NCBI RefSeq assembly: GCF_029478095.1
Contig: NZ_JAKOAV010000003.1
Coordinates: forward strand, 62,001 to 126,000
Reading direction: 5' to 3'
From: Pelotomaculum isophthalicicum JI
GTDB taxonomy: Bacteria > Bacillota > Desulfotomaculia > Desulfotomaculales > Pelotomaculaceae
DNA: 64,000 bases
Part shown: piece after piece, positions 46,908-55,761 of the stretch
Layout of the letters: every line of letters starts with the position of its first letter
Position numbering within the stretch: position 1 is the stretch's first letter
The notes under the pieces: generated by a model
What the model was told of the DNA's origin: nothing
Seen by the model: the letters and a program-made list of their open reading frames with translations, nothing else
Databases searched by the model: none
Made by a program: the position numbers and the translations under genes

Positions 46908-47870
46908 TTAGCTGTTTTCAACTACATCCCACTTGTTGCACCGTGAACCCCAACGTCCGATAACTTTTTCTTCTTCATAAATCTCCACTATTTCACAAAC
47001 GTTTGGGCAACCATTACAATCGAAATTGCCGGTCCGGTATGGGAGACCCATTGTTTTAAATCCCTTAAAGCGAGTTTTACCGGTCATGGCAACTTCTTCC
47101 CTGGCTAGTTGGGCGGCACCGATCGCCCCCATTACCCCAAAATGCTCTGGTATTTGTATGGGTATGCCCAGCGCTTCTTCAAAGGCGGCTCTGATCCCTA
47201 CATTGGCGGCGACCCCGCCCTGAAACATTACGGGCGGCAATATTTCCTTGCCTTTGCCGACGTTATTGAGATAATTCCGGACCAGGGCCTGGCACAAGCC
47301 CTTGATGATATCCTCTATCTTATGTCCCATTTGCTGTTTGTGAATCATGTCCGATTCGGCAAAAACTGTACACCGCCCGGCTATACGGACAGGGGTTTCG
47401 GAACGAAGCGCCAGACCTCCGAACTGGTCAATCGGGATATTCAGCCGGGAAGCCTGCTGATCCAAAAACGAACCAGTGCCGGCTGCGCATACCGTATTCA
47501 TAGCGAAGTCAGTCACGATTCCATCTCTTAAAATGATGATCTTTGAATCTTGGCCGCCGATCTCAAGGACGGTTTGAACTTCGGGAATGAGCATGGATGC
47601 CGCTACAGCGTGCGCGGTTATTTCGTTTTTTATTACATCCGCCCCGACCATCACCCCGGCCAGATAACGGCCGCTCCCTGTTGTGCCGACACCCGCGATT
47701 TCTAAATCCGCAGGAAGAAAACCGGCAGTTTGTTTCAGCCCTTCCTGGATTACTTCAATGGGTCTGCCCTGGGTGCGCAGATAAAGACCGGTAATTACTG
47801 TTCCAGCCTCGTCAAGAATGACAATATTTATACTGACTGAACCGACATCAATACCCAAGTATGCCTTCAT
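46908..47870 (-). CDS. BcrA/D-BadF-type ATP-dependent activase (HgdC-like)
   Basis: This is an ASKHA-fold ATPase of the 2-hydroxyacyl-CoA dehydratase activator family. Such proteins carry one [4Fe-4S] at the dimer interface and inject electrons into a partner at the cost of ATP. The sequence has GIDVGSVSINIVI (phosphate loop), IGGQDSK, and the two cluster cysteines C128 (NTVCAAGTGSF) and C167 (AGRCTVFAESD), which match the HgdC spacing. A C-terminal CNGCPNVC motif could hold another cluster. ATG 47870 is chosen because GGAAAGGA precedes it; a TTG at 47888 is not supported. Last gene of a three-gene operon with two DUF2229-type proteins. Confidence 0.9.
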   Translation of the reverse strand: MKAYLGIDVGSVSINIVILDEAGTVITGLYLRTQGRPIEVIQEGLKQTAGFLPADLEIAGVGTTGSGRYLAGVMVGADVIKNEITAHAVAASMLIPEVQTVLEIGGQDSKIIILRDGIVTDFAMNTVCAAGTGSFLDQQASRLNIPIDQFGGLALRSETPVRIAGRCTVFAESDMIHKQQMGHKIEDIIKGLCQALVRNYLNNVGKGKEILPPVMFQGGVAANVGIRAAFEEALGIPIQIPEHFGVMGAIGAAQLAREEVAMTGKTRFKGFKTMGLPYRTGNFDCNGCPNVCEIVEIYEEEKVIGRWGSRCNKWDVVENS

Positions 47871-47888
47871 AACAATCCTTTCCGTCAA

Positions 47889-48992
47889 TCAACATGTAAG
47901 AGACTGAACTTCGCTCCGGAATTGTTTTTTTCTTCTGAGTAAATCAACAAACGCTTCAAGCCGGGTAGTCATGCCGGCTTTTCCAGTCTGTTCGTCAAGG
48001 AAGAAAGTAAGCACCGGGATGTTATAATCTTTACTCACCTTTGGCAGGATAGTACGTGCTACTATTTCCGGAATACAGGTAAATGGCGCGAGCTGGATCA
48101 TCCCATCGAAGCCGCGCTTGGCGTAAAGCACGGTGTTGCCGATAGAATCCCGGCCATGTCCGCCAATTAGTTCAGGGAGGTAAGGAGAAGCGGCTTCTTT
48201 AACTGTAATGCCCTCTGTTGTTTCGTTCCAGGAGTTATCCCTGGTCCAGCCTGTCAGGAACATCGACCTTTCTACTTCAACTCCCAGGTTTCCGAGAGTC
48301 TCTTCGATTTCCAGGTTGCTGGCCGGTTCTAAAAGGACGTAGATTTCCCCGATGATGCCAACTTTTAAAACATTACGGTTGGGATCTTGAGGAATGCTGT
48401 TAAGCGCTTCTATCGCGGTGGATTCGGCCTCAATAATTTGTTCAGTGGTATAGGCCTGATCAATCCAGTCCAGGACTTTCCGGTAGACTCTGGTAGTGTT
48501 GCCGCGGCTGATTTCCCTTGGCCGCACGATGTGGCTCAGTTTTTCAAGGTTATCCAGGGCTTGAAGCTTACGCCATGCCCGCTTTACATGGGCGATAATA
48601 CCTCTTATGGAGACTCTTGCCTTGTTCAGCGCACGAACACTTTTATAAAACTTAAAGGGATGCAGGCGGGGCGGTTCAATAACGATCATTTTAATTTTGT
48701 GCCCTAAATCATTGAGTATTTTATGGTGCAGCATGGCGTATTCCCCGGCGCGGCATGGACCGACGCCGCCCGTGGTGACAATAGTGTCGATTCCCATCTC
48801 TATAGTTTCCAGGTAGGTGCCCATCAGGATTTTTAGCGGAAAACAGGCAAATTCGGGAGCATACCTTATTCCCAGGTCCAGAGTGCGTTTACTGGGACGG
48901 GGAGGAACTACCACCTCGTTTCCCAAATCCTCTAAAAACATTTTAAAAGTGCGGTAGGATTCTCCCATGCGCGGGAAAGTTATTTTAGGCAT
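47889..48992 (-). CDS. DUF2229-type / activase-related protein, 2-hydroxyacyl-CoA dehydratase-like (second copy)
   Basis: This 367-residue cytoplasmic protein belongs to the group of activase-associated 2-hydroxyglutaryl-CoA dehydratase-like proteins. Conserved pieces include the APEFACFPLKILMGTYLE segment, GVGPCRAGEYA, PFTCIPEIVART and the PVLTFFLDEQTGKAGMTTRLEAFVD end that is nearly repeated in the next gene. Cysteines at these three sites could bind a [4Fe-4S] as in the dehydratase. It overlaps the upstream gene by 13 nt and ends immediately before the activase gene, so the three are one operon. Substrate unknown. Confidence 0.8.
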   Translation of the reverse strand: MPKITFPRMGESYRTFKMFLEDLGNEVVVPPRPSKRTLDLGIRYAPEFACFPLKILMGTYLETIEMGIDTIVTTGGVGPCRAGEYAMLHHKILNDLGHKIKMIVIEPPRLHPFKFYKSVRALNKARVSIRGIIAHVKRAWRKLQALDNLEKLSHIVRPREISRGNTTRVYRKVLDWIDQAYTTEQIIEAESTAIEALNSIPQDPNRNVLKVGIIGEIYVLLEPASNLEIEETLGNLGVEVERSMFLTGWTRDNSWNETTEGITVKEAASPYLPELIGGHGRDSIGNTVLYAKRGFDGMIQLAPFTCIPEIVARTILPKVSKDYNIPVLTFFLDEQTGKAGMTTRLEAFVDLLRRKKQFRSEVQSLTC

Positions 48993-49972
48993 GCCAACGC
49001 CTCCTTCCGACGCTTCACCATATCGACAAAGGCTTCAAGACGCGTAGACATACCGGCTTCGCCAGTATGTTCGTCGATCATCAAAGTCATAAAAGGTATG
49101 TTCCGATGCTTCTTCGCTTCCAGTTCAATAAACTTGTTTAACAGTGAGTCCGGCCCGCACCCGAAGGCGGTGAGGTGCAGCAAACCGTCTATGTGTCCCC
49201 GTTTAAATAAGAAATGGGCGGCTTTTAAGGCCCGGTCGCTAAAAGTCCAGAAAAGCCGTTTCGGTAAGCCGCAATTTTTCTGACAGGCCAATGATAACGG
49301 GGAAATGTTCTCAGCGGTGATCGTACCTACTCCCAAACGCCGGAGTTTATCCAAAAGATTTACGCTGATAAAACTGTCATAAATGTTGTAAGGATAACCA
49401 ATAACCGCAAACTTCAGACTTGTGGCAGGAGGTTTTGGCAAAGAACCCGGCTTATGCAATAAGTTCATTGCTTCATGTGGATGCCAGCCTTGTCGTAATA
49501 GCTTGTTATATCTTTTCAAGGTGCCGCATGCTTTTCTGTAAGCATGAGAGGATAAATACTTGCTGGCGCCGAATATGTCGCCAATTTCCATGTAAGCCTT
49601 GAGCATGGCAAAACGTCCCTGGCGTGTGTCCATGCGAACATCAATGACCGGTGGCAAGCCGGTTACTGAATGCTTGATCATGTCTGGCAAGCCAAGGAAT
49701 TTTGGACAATAAATTGTTTTGCGGTTGATGCATACTACTCTAGGTATGAAGAGGTAGTCAACGCGATCTTTAAGCCCCATGACGTGGCCGAAAAAAAGCT
49801 TTACCGGTACGCAAGCGTCTGCAAGCGCCTCACGAACACCATTATTCAGTATTTCTTTAGTCGTCTTTCCAGAGGTAACTACCTGAACGCCGATCTCGTT
49901 AAAGAAGGCTTGCCACAACGGGTAATAGATATAATATAATAAAGCGTTGGGTATGCCGACTTTAACAGCCAA
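48980..49972 (-). CDS. DUF2229-type / activase-related protein (first copy)
   Basis: This 330-residue paralogue of the next gene product starts with KVGIPNALLYYIYYPLWQAFFNEIG and has Cys-containing sites in ALADACVPVKLFFGH and LTAFGCGPDSLLN, and the end segment PFMTLMIDEHTGEAGMSTRLEAFVDM. The two proteins look like the two halves of a heterodimer that could receive electrons from the activase. First gene of the operon; the 250-nt gap upstream (49973-50221) is a divergent intergenic region facing nudF with no other feature seen. Confidence 0.8.
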   Translation of the reverse strand: MAVKVGIPNALLYYIYYPLWQAFFNEIGVQVVTSGKTTKEILNNGVREALADACVPVKLFFGHVMGLKDRVDYLFIPRVVCINRKTIYCPKFLGLPDMIKHSVTGLPPVIDVRMDTRQGRFAMLKAYMEIGDIFGASKYLSSHAYRKACGTLKRYNKLLRQGWHPHEAMNLLHKPGSLPKPPATSLKFAVIGYPYNIYDSFISVNLLDKLRRLGVGTITAENISPLSLACQKNCGLPKRLFWTFSDRALKAAHFLFKRGHIDGLLHLTAFGCGPDSLLNKFIELEAKKHRNIPFMTLMIDEHTGEAGMSTRLEAFVDMVKRRKEALACLK

Positions 49973-50221
49973 GACAAGATTTCCTCCCTTTTGGTTAAGG
50001 CAAATTCTGTATAACTATATGAACTAACAGGCATGTTATACCAGTAAATATGATAAAAGAATTCTATGCCCGATTAAAAATTCCTTCAAGAATCGATATT
50101 AAAAAGCTGTGCGCCCCGTTACAACGTGCGTGATATGGAGATAATTGCAGGATATTGAAAAAATACAGTGAAATATTAATATAATTATGCTAACCCGCTT
50201 AATTACATTAGTTGGAAAGGT

Positions 50222-50782
50222 GTGGTGAAATTGGCCGGTAAGGTCGAGGAAATCCTTTTAACAAAGCGAATATATGAGGGAAATAATGTAAATTTAAGGG
50301 TCGATACGATTTCTTTGCCCGGGGGGCGAACCGCGATTCGTGAAGTTGTTGAGCATTCCGGAGCAGTTGCGATTGTACCTGTAAATGAAAAAGGAGAGAT
50401 ACTCCTGGTGAGACAGTACCGTCATGCTGTTGGAAAATCATTATTGGAAATACCCGCGGGTAAATTAGAGCCGGGTGAGAGCATGACGGACTGTGCCGGA
50501 CGTGAATTACTGGAGGAAACCGGGTATGAGGCAGCTAGTTTACATAGACTGATTAGCTTTTTCAGCACACCGGGCTTTACCAATGAAATGTTGCATCTTT
50601 TTCTAGCCACCGGACTTACCTATGTAGGGCAGAAGCCGGACGATGACGAAGATATTGATTTGGTGATTATGCCCTTTGAACGCGCCATCGAGTTGGTCTG
50701 GGAGGGGGAAATTTGTGACGCAAAATCTATTGCGGGTATATTGGCTGTTGCACGCAGTATCAAAAAAGCTGACGGGAATTAA
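50222..50782 (+). CDS. nudF: ADP-ribose pyrophosphatase (Nudix)
   Basis: This Nudix hydrolase cleaves ADP-ribose to AMP and ribose 5-phosphate. The Nudix box GKLEPGESMTDCAGRELLEETGYEA is complete (GX5EX7REUXEEXGU), and the FFSTPGFTNEMLHLFLA stretch is typical of the ADP-ribose subfamily. The start is uncertain among GTG 50222, GTG 50225 and TTG 50231, all close behind GGAAAGGTG. It stands as a single gene closed by a strong terminator and converges on minC. Confidence 0.88.
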   Translation: MVKLAGKVEEILLTKRIYEGNNVNLRVDTISLPGGRTAIREVVEHSGAVAIVPVNEKGEILLVRQYRHAVGKSLLEIPAGKLEPGESMTDCAGRELLEETGYEAASLHRLISFFSTPGFTNEMLHLFLATGLTYVGQKPDDDEDIDLVIMPFERAIELVWEGEICDAKSIAGILAVARSIKKADGN

Positions 50783-50800
50783 TCTCCTGTCAGCTTTTTT
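50762..50800. terminator. Terminator between nudF and minC (bidirectional)
   Basis: AAAAAAGCTGACGGGA pairs with TCCTGTCAGCTTTTTT around ATTAATC. T-runs appear in both directions, matching the convergent gene arrangement. Confidence 0.88.
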
Positions 50801-50823
50801 AATATTTTCATATTATATAATCA

Positions 50824-51483
50824 CTAATTTACCGTAATAGAGGATTGACTCTCTGATTTCAGATACAACTCAAAAATAATTTCTTTTCCTTCAAGCCTTG
50901 CCAGCTGTCGCCCAGGTGGTAATTTTCCGTTTTGATTGGGTGAGTATCTACGGTCGGCAATACTGATTACAGTCGGGGCGAGTTGCCGGGCGATTACCTT
51001 GGCCTTGCGGTCCCCACCCGCTCCGGCGTGAATTACACCCTGACAGTTGCCCATAACTAATATATTTCCACCTGATACTATTTCAGCGCCAGGGTGAACG
51101 TCCCCTAATACGACAACATGTTCAGGCGATGATATTTTTTGTCCGGAGCGCAGGGAGCGACTCACTAAAAGGGCTGCTTCACCGGATCTTGAGTTGGTAA
51201 ATGCCTGCGGGACTGGCGCTAAGTCAGATCTTACCCCCATGTATTCTTCTGTGTTAGGCACTAATCCAAATTGTTTGCAAATGCTTTCCAACTCGTTTTT
51301 TTGGCTGACCGGGATATCCTTATGACCTTGGAATAGCGAGAATTTCGCTCCTTTAAAAAACCCTCTGGCGGACTCCATTTTGCGCAGGAGGTTCTCCTTA
51401 ATATCTTCGAAATCACAGCTTGAATCAAGGACGATCACAAGACCGTTCCTGGTTCCCTTGATTTTGACCGTATCTTGATTCAT
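50824..51483 (-). CDS. minC: Septum site-determining protein MinC
   Basis: MinC inhibits FtsZ polymerisation away from mid-cell and acts with MinD. The 219-residue product has the N-terminal FtsZ-inhibitory domain (about 1-95, VKIKGTRNGLVIVLD) and the C-terminal right-handed beta-helix (about 105-205) with HVVVLGDVHPGAEIVSGGNI, VMGNCQGVIHAGAGGD and AKVIARQLAPTVISIADR. No minD or minE is in the surrounding 15 kb, so this copy is away from its usual minCD context or the genes are split. Confidence 0.9.
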   Translation of the reverse strand: MNQDTVKIKGTRNGLVIVLDSSCDFEDIKENLLRKMESARGFFKGAKFSLFQGHKDIPVSQKNELESICKQFGLVPNTEEYMGVRSDLAPVPQAFTNSRSGEAALLVSRSLRSGQKISSPEHVVVLGDVHPGAEIVSGGNILVMGNCQGVIHAGAGGDRKAKVIARQLAPTVISIADRRYSPNQNGKLPPGRQLARLEGKEIIFELYLKSESQSSITVN

Positions 51484-51654
51484 AATCGACCCCTTCTTCC
51501 ATAATTTTCACCACAATATAGTATTTCGATTCAATTGTCTAATTTCCTCCTTGTTATGAAAATAATCAACATATTAAGACCAACGTGAATAAAAATGCTT
51601 TATTTGCGGTACCCTCAAATAAAGTTATTCTGTTCATCGTTAGGAGGTGAAAAA

Positions 51655-51927
51655 ATGGCTATTGTTGAAGTCAGTATTGTTCCCATGGGAACACCAACTC
51701 CAAGTATTTCTAGTTATATAGCGGACTGTTGCGAACTGGCAAGAAAGGAAAACGGCGTTAAAAGCCAGGTCAATTCTATGTCAACTATTCTGGAAGGTGA
51801 ATTGGACAAAGTAATGGATTTAGTTCAGAAAATGCATCAGGAACCTTTTAGGAACGGTGTGGAAAGAGTCGTTACAACGGTAACGATTGACGACAGGCAT
51901 GATAAAACTGAGTCTCACCTGTTATAA
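51655..51927 (+). CDS. UPF0045 / MTH1187-type thiamine-binding protein
   Basis: This 90-residue ferredoxin-like fold protein belongs to the MTH1187/YkoF-like family, some members of which bind thiamine or a degradation product. The family start MAIVEVSIVPMGTPTPSISSYIADC is clear, as is the GVERVVTTVTIDDR end. ATG 51655 lies behind TAGGAGGTG; the longer upstream frame lacks a ribosome site. Isolated, no transporter alongside. Confidence 0.8.
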   Translation: MAIVEVSIVPMGTPTPSISSYIADCCELARKENGVKSQVNSMSTILEGELDKVMDLVQKMHQEPFRNGVERVVTTVTIDDRHDKTESHLL

Positions 51928-52019
51928 ATTCTTTGATAGTTTTCCGCTATGGTGGCATAAATAATAATACTGATTTTTATCACGCAAAAAATACACAGTA
52001 CAAATCAGGGGGTAGAAAA

Positions 52020-53066
52020 ATGTCTGAATGGAGGAAAGATCCCATCGTCGACCGTTGGGTTATTATTTCCACCGAGCGCGGGAAACGGCCGAATGACTAC
52101 AAGGACATACTGGAAGAAAAAAAAACGCAGGAATGTCCTTTATGTGTAGGGAAAGAAAAGCTCACTCCACCAGAAATTATGGCCTACCGTGAACCGGGCA
52201 GCCAAAATGACACGCCTGGCTGGTGGGTTAGAGTGGTTCCTAATAAGTATCCCGCTTTAAGGATTGAAGAAGAATCCTCTTTGAGTCAGCATGGGATATA
52301 CATGGCCATGAATGGTATCGGCGCTCATGAGCTTATTGTGGAATCTTACAGGCATGAGCCAGGTCTTGATACCCAGACAGAGAAACAGGTGGAAGAAGTA
52401 ATCTGGGTATGGAGGGAACGCTCCCTGGATTTAAGGAAAGACTCCAGGCTAAAGTATATCCAGATCTTTAAGAATACCGGTCCGGTGGCGGGAGCCTCTC
52501 TGGAACACACCCATTCCCAACTTATTGCCACGCCGTTAGTGCCTGTCGAAGTCGGTCAGGAACTGGAAGGGGCAAGGGAATATGCTTCACGGCACGGATC
52601 ATGCATTTATTGTGACATAGTCAGTCAGGAAATAGCTGAACAGTACAGAGTTGTTGTTGAAAGTGAAAATTTTTTAAGTTTTAATCCCTTTGCCTCCCGT
52701 TTTCCTTTCGAAACATGGATAATACCCAAGGAACACCAATACGATTTTGGGCAAATTCGTGAAGAGATGGTAAGGGACCTGGCCGGTATTTTAAGGACGA
52801 CTTTGCGCAAAATTTCCGTAATGATAAAAAATATCCCGTATAACATGGTTCTTCACACTTCTCCGGTGAACATTCGTGAGGAAGGGTATTACCACTGGCA
52901 TTTAGAGATAATGCCGCGCCTTACTATAATGGCCGGTTTCGAACTGGGAACGGGATATTTTATTAACCCCACTCCACCGGAAATGGCCGCGCAGGCCCTC
53001 AGGGATACGGAGGAGTTCTATCCCCTGCATGAAAGGTCTAACCAGGAGGTGTATCATTATGTTTGA
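52020..53066 (+). CDS. galT: Galactose-1-phosphate uridylyltransferase family protein
   Basis: GalT (HIT superfamily) transfers UMP between UDP-glucose and galactose 1-phosphate; some members act as ADP-glucose or UDP-sugar phosphorylases. The 348-residue product has the zinc site ECPLCVG, the catalytic H-x-H in GASLEHTHSQLIATP (about 160-173) and the GYYHWHLEIMPR motif. Start ATG 52020 follows CAGGGGGT. Its 3' end overlaps glgA by 8 nt, so here it may serve in glycogen or nucleotide-sugar metabolism rather than galactose use, since no galK/galE is nearby. Confidence 0.88.
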   Translation: MSEWRKDPIVDRWVIISTERGKRPNDYKDILEEKKTQECPLCVGKEKLTPPEIMAYREPGSQNDTPGWWVRVVPNKYPALRIEEESSLSQHGIYMAMNGIGAHELIVESYRHEPGLDTQTEKQVEEVIWVWRERSLDLRKDSRLKYIQIFKNTGPVAGASLEHTHSQLIATPLVPVEVGQELEGAREYASRHGSCIYCDIVSQEIAEQYRVVVESENFLSFNPFASRFPFETWIIPKEHQYDFGQIREEMVRDLAGILRTTLRKISVMIKNIPYNMVLHTSPVNIREEGYYHWHLEIMPRLTIMAGFELGTGYFINPTPPEMAAQALRDTEEFYPLHERSNQEVYHYV

Positions 53067-54552
53067 CCGTCCTCTGAAAATTCTGCTTGTTTCTTCCGAA
53101 GTTGTTCCTTTTGCGAAAACAGGCGGGCTGGCTGATGTCGCCGGTTCTCTGCCAAAGGCTCTGGCCACAGTGGGCAACGATAACTTGGGCAACGATGTCC
53201 GGGTAGCTATGCCGCGCTACCGGCAAATAGAAGGGGACACCTATAAAATGGACTTCCCGGTTCCTTTCAAAAATCGTTATGAAACCGCTATTATCAGGGA
53301 AAGTTCTATTGAAGCGCATTATCAAGGTGAACGCAAGACAATACCAGTATATATGGTGGATAATTATCATTACTTCTACCGTGATCGCATGTATATGTTT
53401 GATGATGAAGCGGAGCGGTTCGCCTTTTTCTGCAGGGCTTTGCTGGAGATGCTGCCGAAACTGGAATGGCAGCCTGATGTTATTCACTGCAATGACTGGC
53501 AGAGCGGGCCAATCCCCTTGTTTTTAAAAACACATTATCTGCGTAACACGTTTTACAACCGTATAGCTACAGTATTTACAATCCATAATCTGCAGTACCA
53601 GGGCAATTTCTCAAAAGATGCGCTGCAAATCCTGGGATTGGGCGAGGAGTATTTTCACCCGGAACGGCTGGAGTTTTACGGTACGGTCAGTTTTATGAAA
53701 GCGGGAATTGTGTACTCAGATGTGATTAATACCGTCAGCCGGACTTACGCGGCGGAGATTCAGCGTCCTGAGTTTGGCGAGCGTATGGATGGCCTGCTGC
53801 GGAAACGTTCCGCGGACCTTTATGGTATTGTTAACGGCATTAATTACCATGAATTTAACCCGCGGACAGATCCGCGGATTCACCGCAATTACGACCAGTA
53901 CAGTATAGCGAATAAAAAAGAAAACAAGTTTGCCATGCAAAGGGAACTGGGCCTTCCTGTCAGGGATGTTCCGGTTATCGGGCTGATTTCCCGCCTGGTG
54001 GATCAAAAGGGATTAGATTTAATAGCAGAAATAATCGACAAGGTAATGATTGATGATATCCAGTTTGTAGTATTGGGCAGCGGCGAACCTTATTATGAAA
54101 AATTGTTTGAAACAATTAAATCCCGCTACCCGGAAAAGATGGGTTTATCTATCGGGTTCAACGCTATATTGGCTCAGCGTATTTATGCCGGGGCGGATAT
54201 GTTCCTGATGCCTTCGCGATTTGAACCGTGTGGTCTTGGACAGTTGATCAGCCTCAGGTATGGAACGATTCCCATTGTACGTTTTACAGGCGGTCTAGCC
54301 GACACGGTGAGTGATTATAACCCTGCTAACGGTTCGGGCAATGGTTTTGGCTTTACCGAGTATTCGGGTATGATGCTTTTGGATGCACTAAACAGGGCGC
54401 TTAAACTATACCGGGAACACTCAGATGATTGGCAAAGGCTGGTAATAAACGCGATGGAACTGGATTTTTCCTGGGCAAGATCTGGGGTTGAGTATATTCA
54501 TTTATTCCAGGAAGCGATGAGCAAGCATCTTGCCATCCAAAGAATCGCTTGA
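53059..54552 (+). CDS. glgA: Glycogen/starch synthase (GT5)
   Basis: GlgA extends alpha-1,4-glucan from ADP- or UDP-glucose. The 497-residue product has the substrate loop KTGGLADV (20-27), the FTIHNLQYQGNF segment, GLISRLVDQKGLDLI in the second Rossmann domain and PSRFEPCGLGQLISLRYG for nucleotide binding. Start ATG 53059 lies after CCAGGAGGTG inside the galT tail. No glgB, C or P is present in the window, but a galT-glgA pair is common in related Firmicutes. Confidence 0.94.
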   Translation: MFDRPLKILLVSSEVVPFAKTGGLADVAGSLPKALATVGNDNLGNDVRVAMPRYRQIEGDTYKMDFPVPFKNRYETAIIRESSIEAHYQGERKTIPVYMVDNYHYFYRDRMYMFDDEAERFAFFCRALLEMLPKLEWQPDVIHCNDWQSGPIPLFLKTHYLRNTFYNRIATVFTIHNLQYQGNFSKDALQILGLGEEYFHPERLEFYGTVSFMKAGIVYSDVINTVSRTYAAEIQRPEFGERMDGLLRKRSADLYGIVNGINYHEFNPRTDPRIHRNYDQYSIANKKENKFAMQRELGLPVRDVPVIGLISRLVDQKGLDLIAEIIDKVMIDDIQFVVLGSGEPYYEKLFETIKSRYPEKMGLSIGFNAILAQRIYAGADMFLMPSRFEPCGLGQLISLRYGTIPIVRFTGGLADTVSDYNPANGSGNGFGFTEYSGMMLLDALNRALKLYREHSDDWQRLVINAMELDFSWARSGVEYIHLFQEAMSKHLAIQRIA

Positions 54553-54636
54553 AGGTGAGTTTGTTCTTAATAATTGGCTGAAAAAGGCAGAAATGATAGT
54601 GGACAATTATTGATAATAAATGTAAGATAATATCAT

Positions 54637-54681
54637 ATTCAGGATATTGCCTAACTAAAGTGATATCCTGAATTTATTTTA
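54637..54681 (+). terminator. Terminator after glgA
   Basis: A perfect 11-bp stem, ATTCAGGATAT (54637-54647) with ATATCCTGAAT (54663-54673), is followed by TTATTTTAT. Confidence 0.85.
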
Positions 54682-54712
54682 TAATGATGCTTATTTTTAT
54701 GGGAGGTTCCAA

Positions 54713-55248
54713 ATGGATATTTACGAATTGATAAAAGCGAGAAGGAGTATTCGCAGTTATATAAGCCCGATGCGGTCGGTGAAGGTTTGGTGAAGCGTGT
54801 TTTGGAGGCGGCCCGCTTGGCTCCTTCGTGGAAGAATCTTCAGTGCTGGCGTTTTATCGTAGTATGCAGTGAAGAAAGTAAAAACGGAATATTGACAGCG
54901 ATACCAGACGCCAACCCGGGGAAAAAAGCTATTGCCACAGCTCCAGTGGCAATAGTTCTCTGCGCTGATCCGCAGTCATCGGGTGTAATGGGAGATCGTT
55001 ATTACTATTTAGTGGACTCTGGCATTGCCATGGAGCACTTGGTTCTCGCCGCTTCTGCCGAGGGGTTGGGAACATGCTGGATTGGTGTGTTTGATGAAAA
55101 CATTGTAAAGTCTGCTTTGGCAATACCGGTTGGCTGGCGGGTAGTCGCCATGACCCCCCTTGGCTACCCTGATCAGGAGTCGAGCCCCCGCCCAAGGAAA
55201 AAAATCAATGAAATTGTTTTCCGGGAAAAGTGGAACAGTAATTTTTGA
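54713..55248 (+). pseudogene. Nitroreductase family protein with a frameshift
   Basis: From ATG 54713 (behind GGGAGGTTCC) the frame reads MDIYELIKARRSIRSY and then leaves the family at a TATATA run (54758-54763); it stops at TGA 54791. Deleting two bases of the run restores KPDAVGEGLVKRVLEAARLAPSWKN and the rest of a normal nitroreductase (about 178 residues), including GTCWIGVFDE and PLGYP. So an insertion of one TA unit has broken the gene, unless it is a sequencing error. The intact protein would be an FMN-dependent NAD(P)H oxidoreductase. Confidence 0.8.
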
Positions 55249-55366
55249 TATGCTTAACGATTAAACTTAAAATCGATGGCACTCTGTAGGAGTATCTAAT
55301 AGGCTAATAAAAATATTGAATTAGAAGTTGAAGAAAAAACAAAAATAACAAGTGAATTATAAAAAG

Positions 55367-55400
55367 GTGGTTGCATATTAGGAGCTTTGCTTAATGCAAC
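55367..55400. repeat. Inverted repeat in the gap downstream of the nitroreductase
   Basis: GGTTGCAT and ATGCAACC are perfect 8-bp arms around a partly complementary centre. The rest of 55249-55545 shows no gene that I can support. Confidence 0.5.
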
Positions 55401-55545
55401 CGACTTTAATCCATGCTTTCAGTAAGGCCTTACCGATGACTTATTTACTGCGCTCACTTTTAGTTAAGCTATCCATAAATTTGGGTTTTCCCGGAGGAAT
55501 ACATAGCAACAACCTGTTACACGCCCGGAGGTTAATGAACATTTC

Positions 55546-55761
55546 CTATTTGCTTAGTGTTATCAACCAATCTTCCCCTTCTTCTATAATAGTTATAGAC
55601 CATTGTTGATTTTTTGCCAATCTTGAGATATTTTCTTTAGCGGCAACTGTATTCACTAATACCTTGATTGTTCCTCTGCCGCCCAGCTTATCAATTTCAT
55701 TTTTTACCATTAATACGGGCTCAGGACAAGCTAGACCCCTCGCATCCTTTATTTCCGTCAT
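55546..55761 (-). CDS. TusA/SirA-like sulfur carrier
   Basis: This 71-residue TusA-family protein has the active-site CPxP motif in RGLACPEPVLMVKNEID, a persulfide or selenium carrier cysteine in relatives. The start is taken as the internal Met (MTEIKDARG); the upstream open frame lies within yedE and is not homologous. The gene overlaps the 3' end of yedE by 41 nt. The YedE-TusA pair is a known neighbourhood for sulfur or selenium handling. Confidence 0.85.
   Translation of the reverse strand: MTEIKDARGLACPEPVLMVKNEIDKLGGRGTIKVLVNTVAAKENISRLAKNQQWSITIIEEGEDWLITLSK

Noticed and set aside
55394-55609. A 71-codon + strand frame downstream of the nitroreductase
   Set aside because: It overlaps the TusA-like gene antisense, lacks a ribosome site and shows no family pattern.
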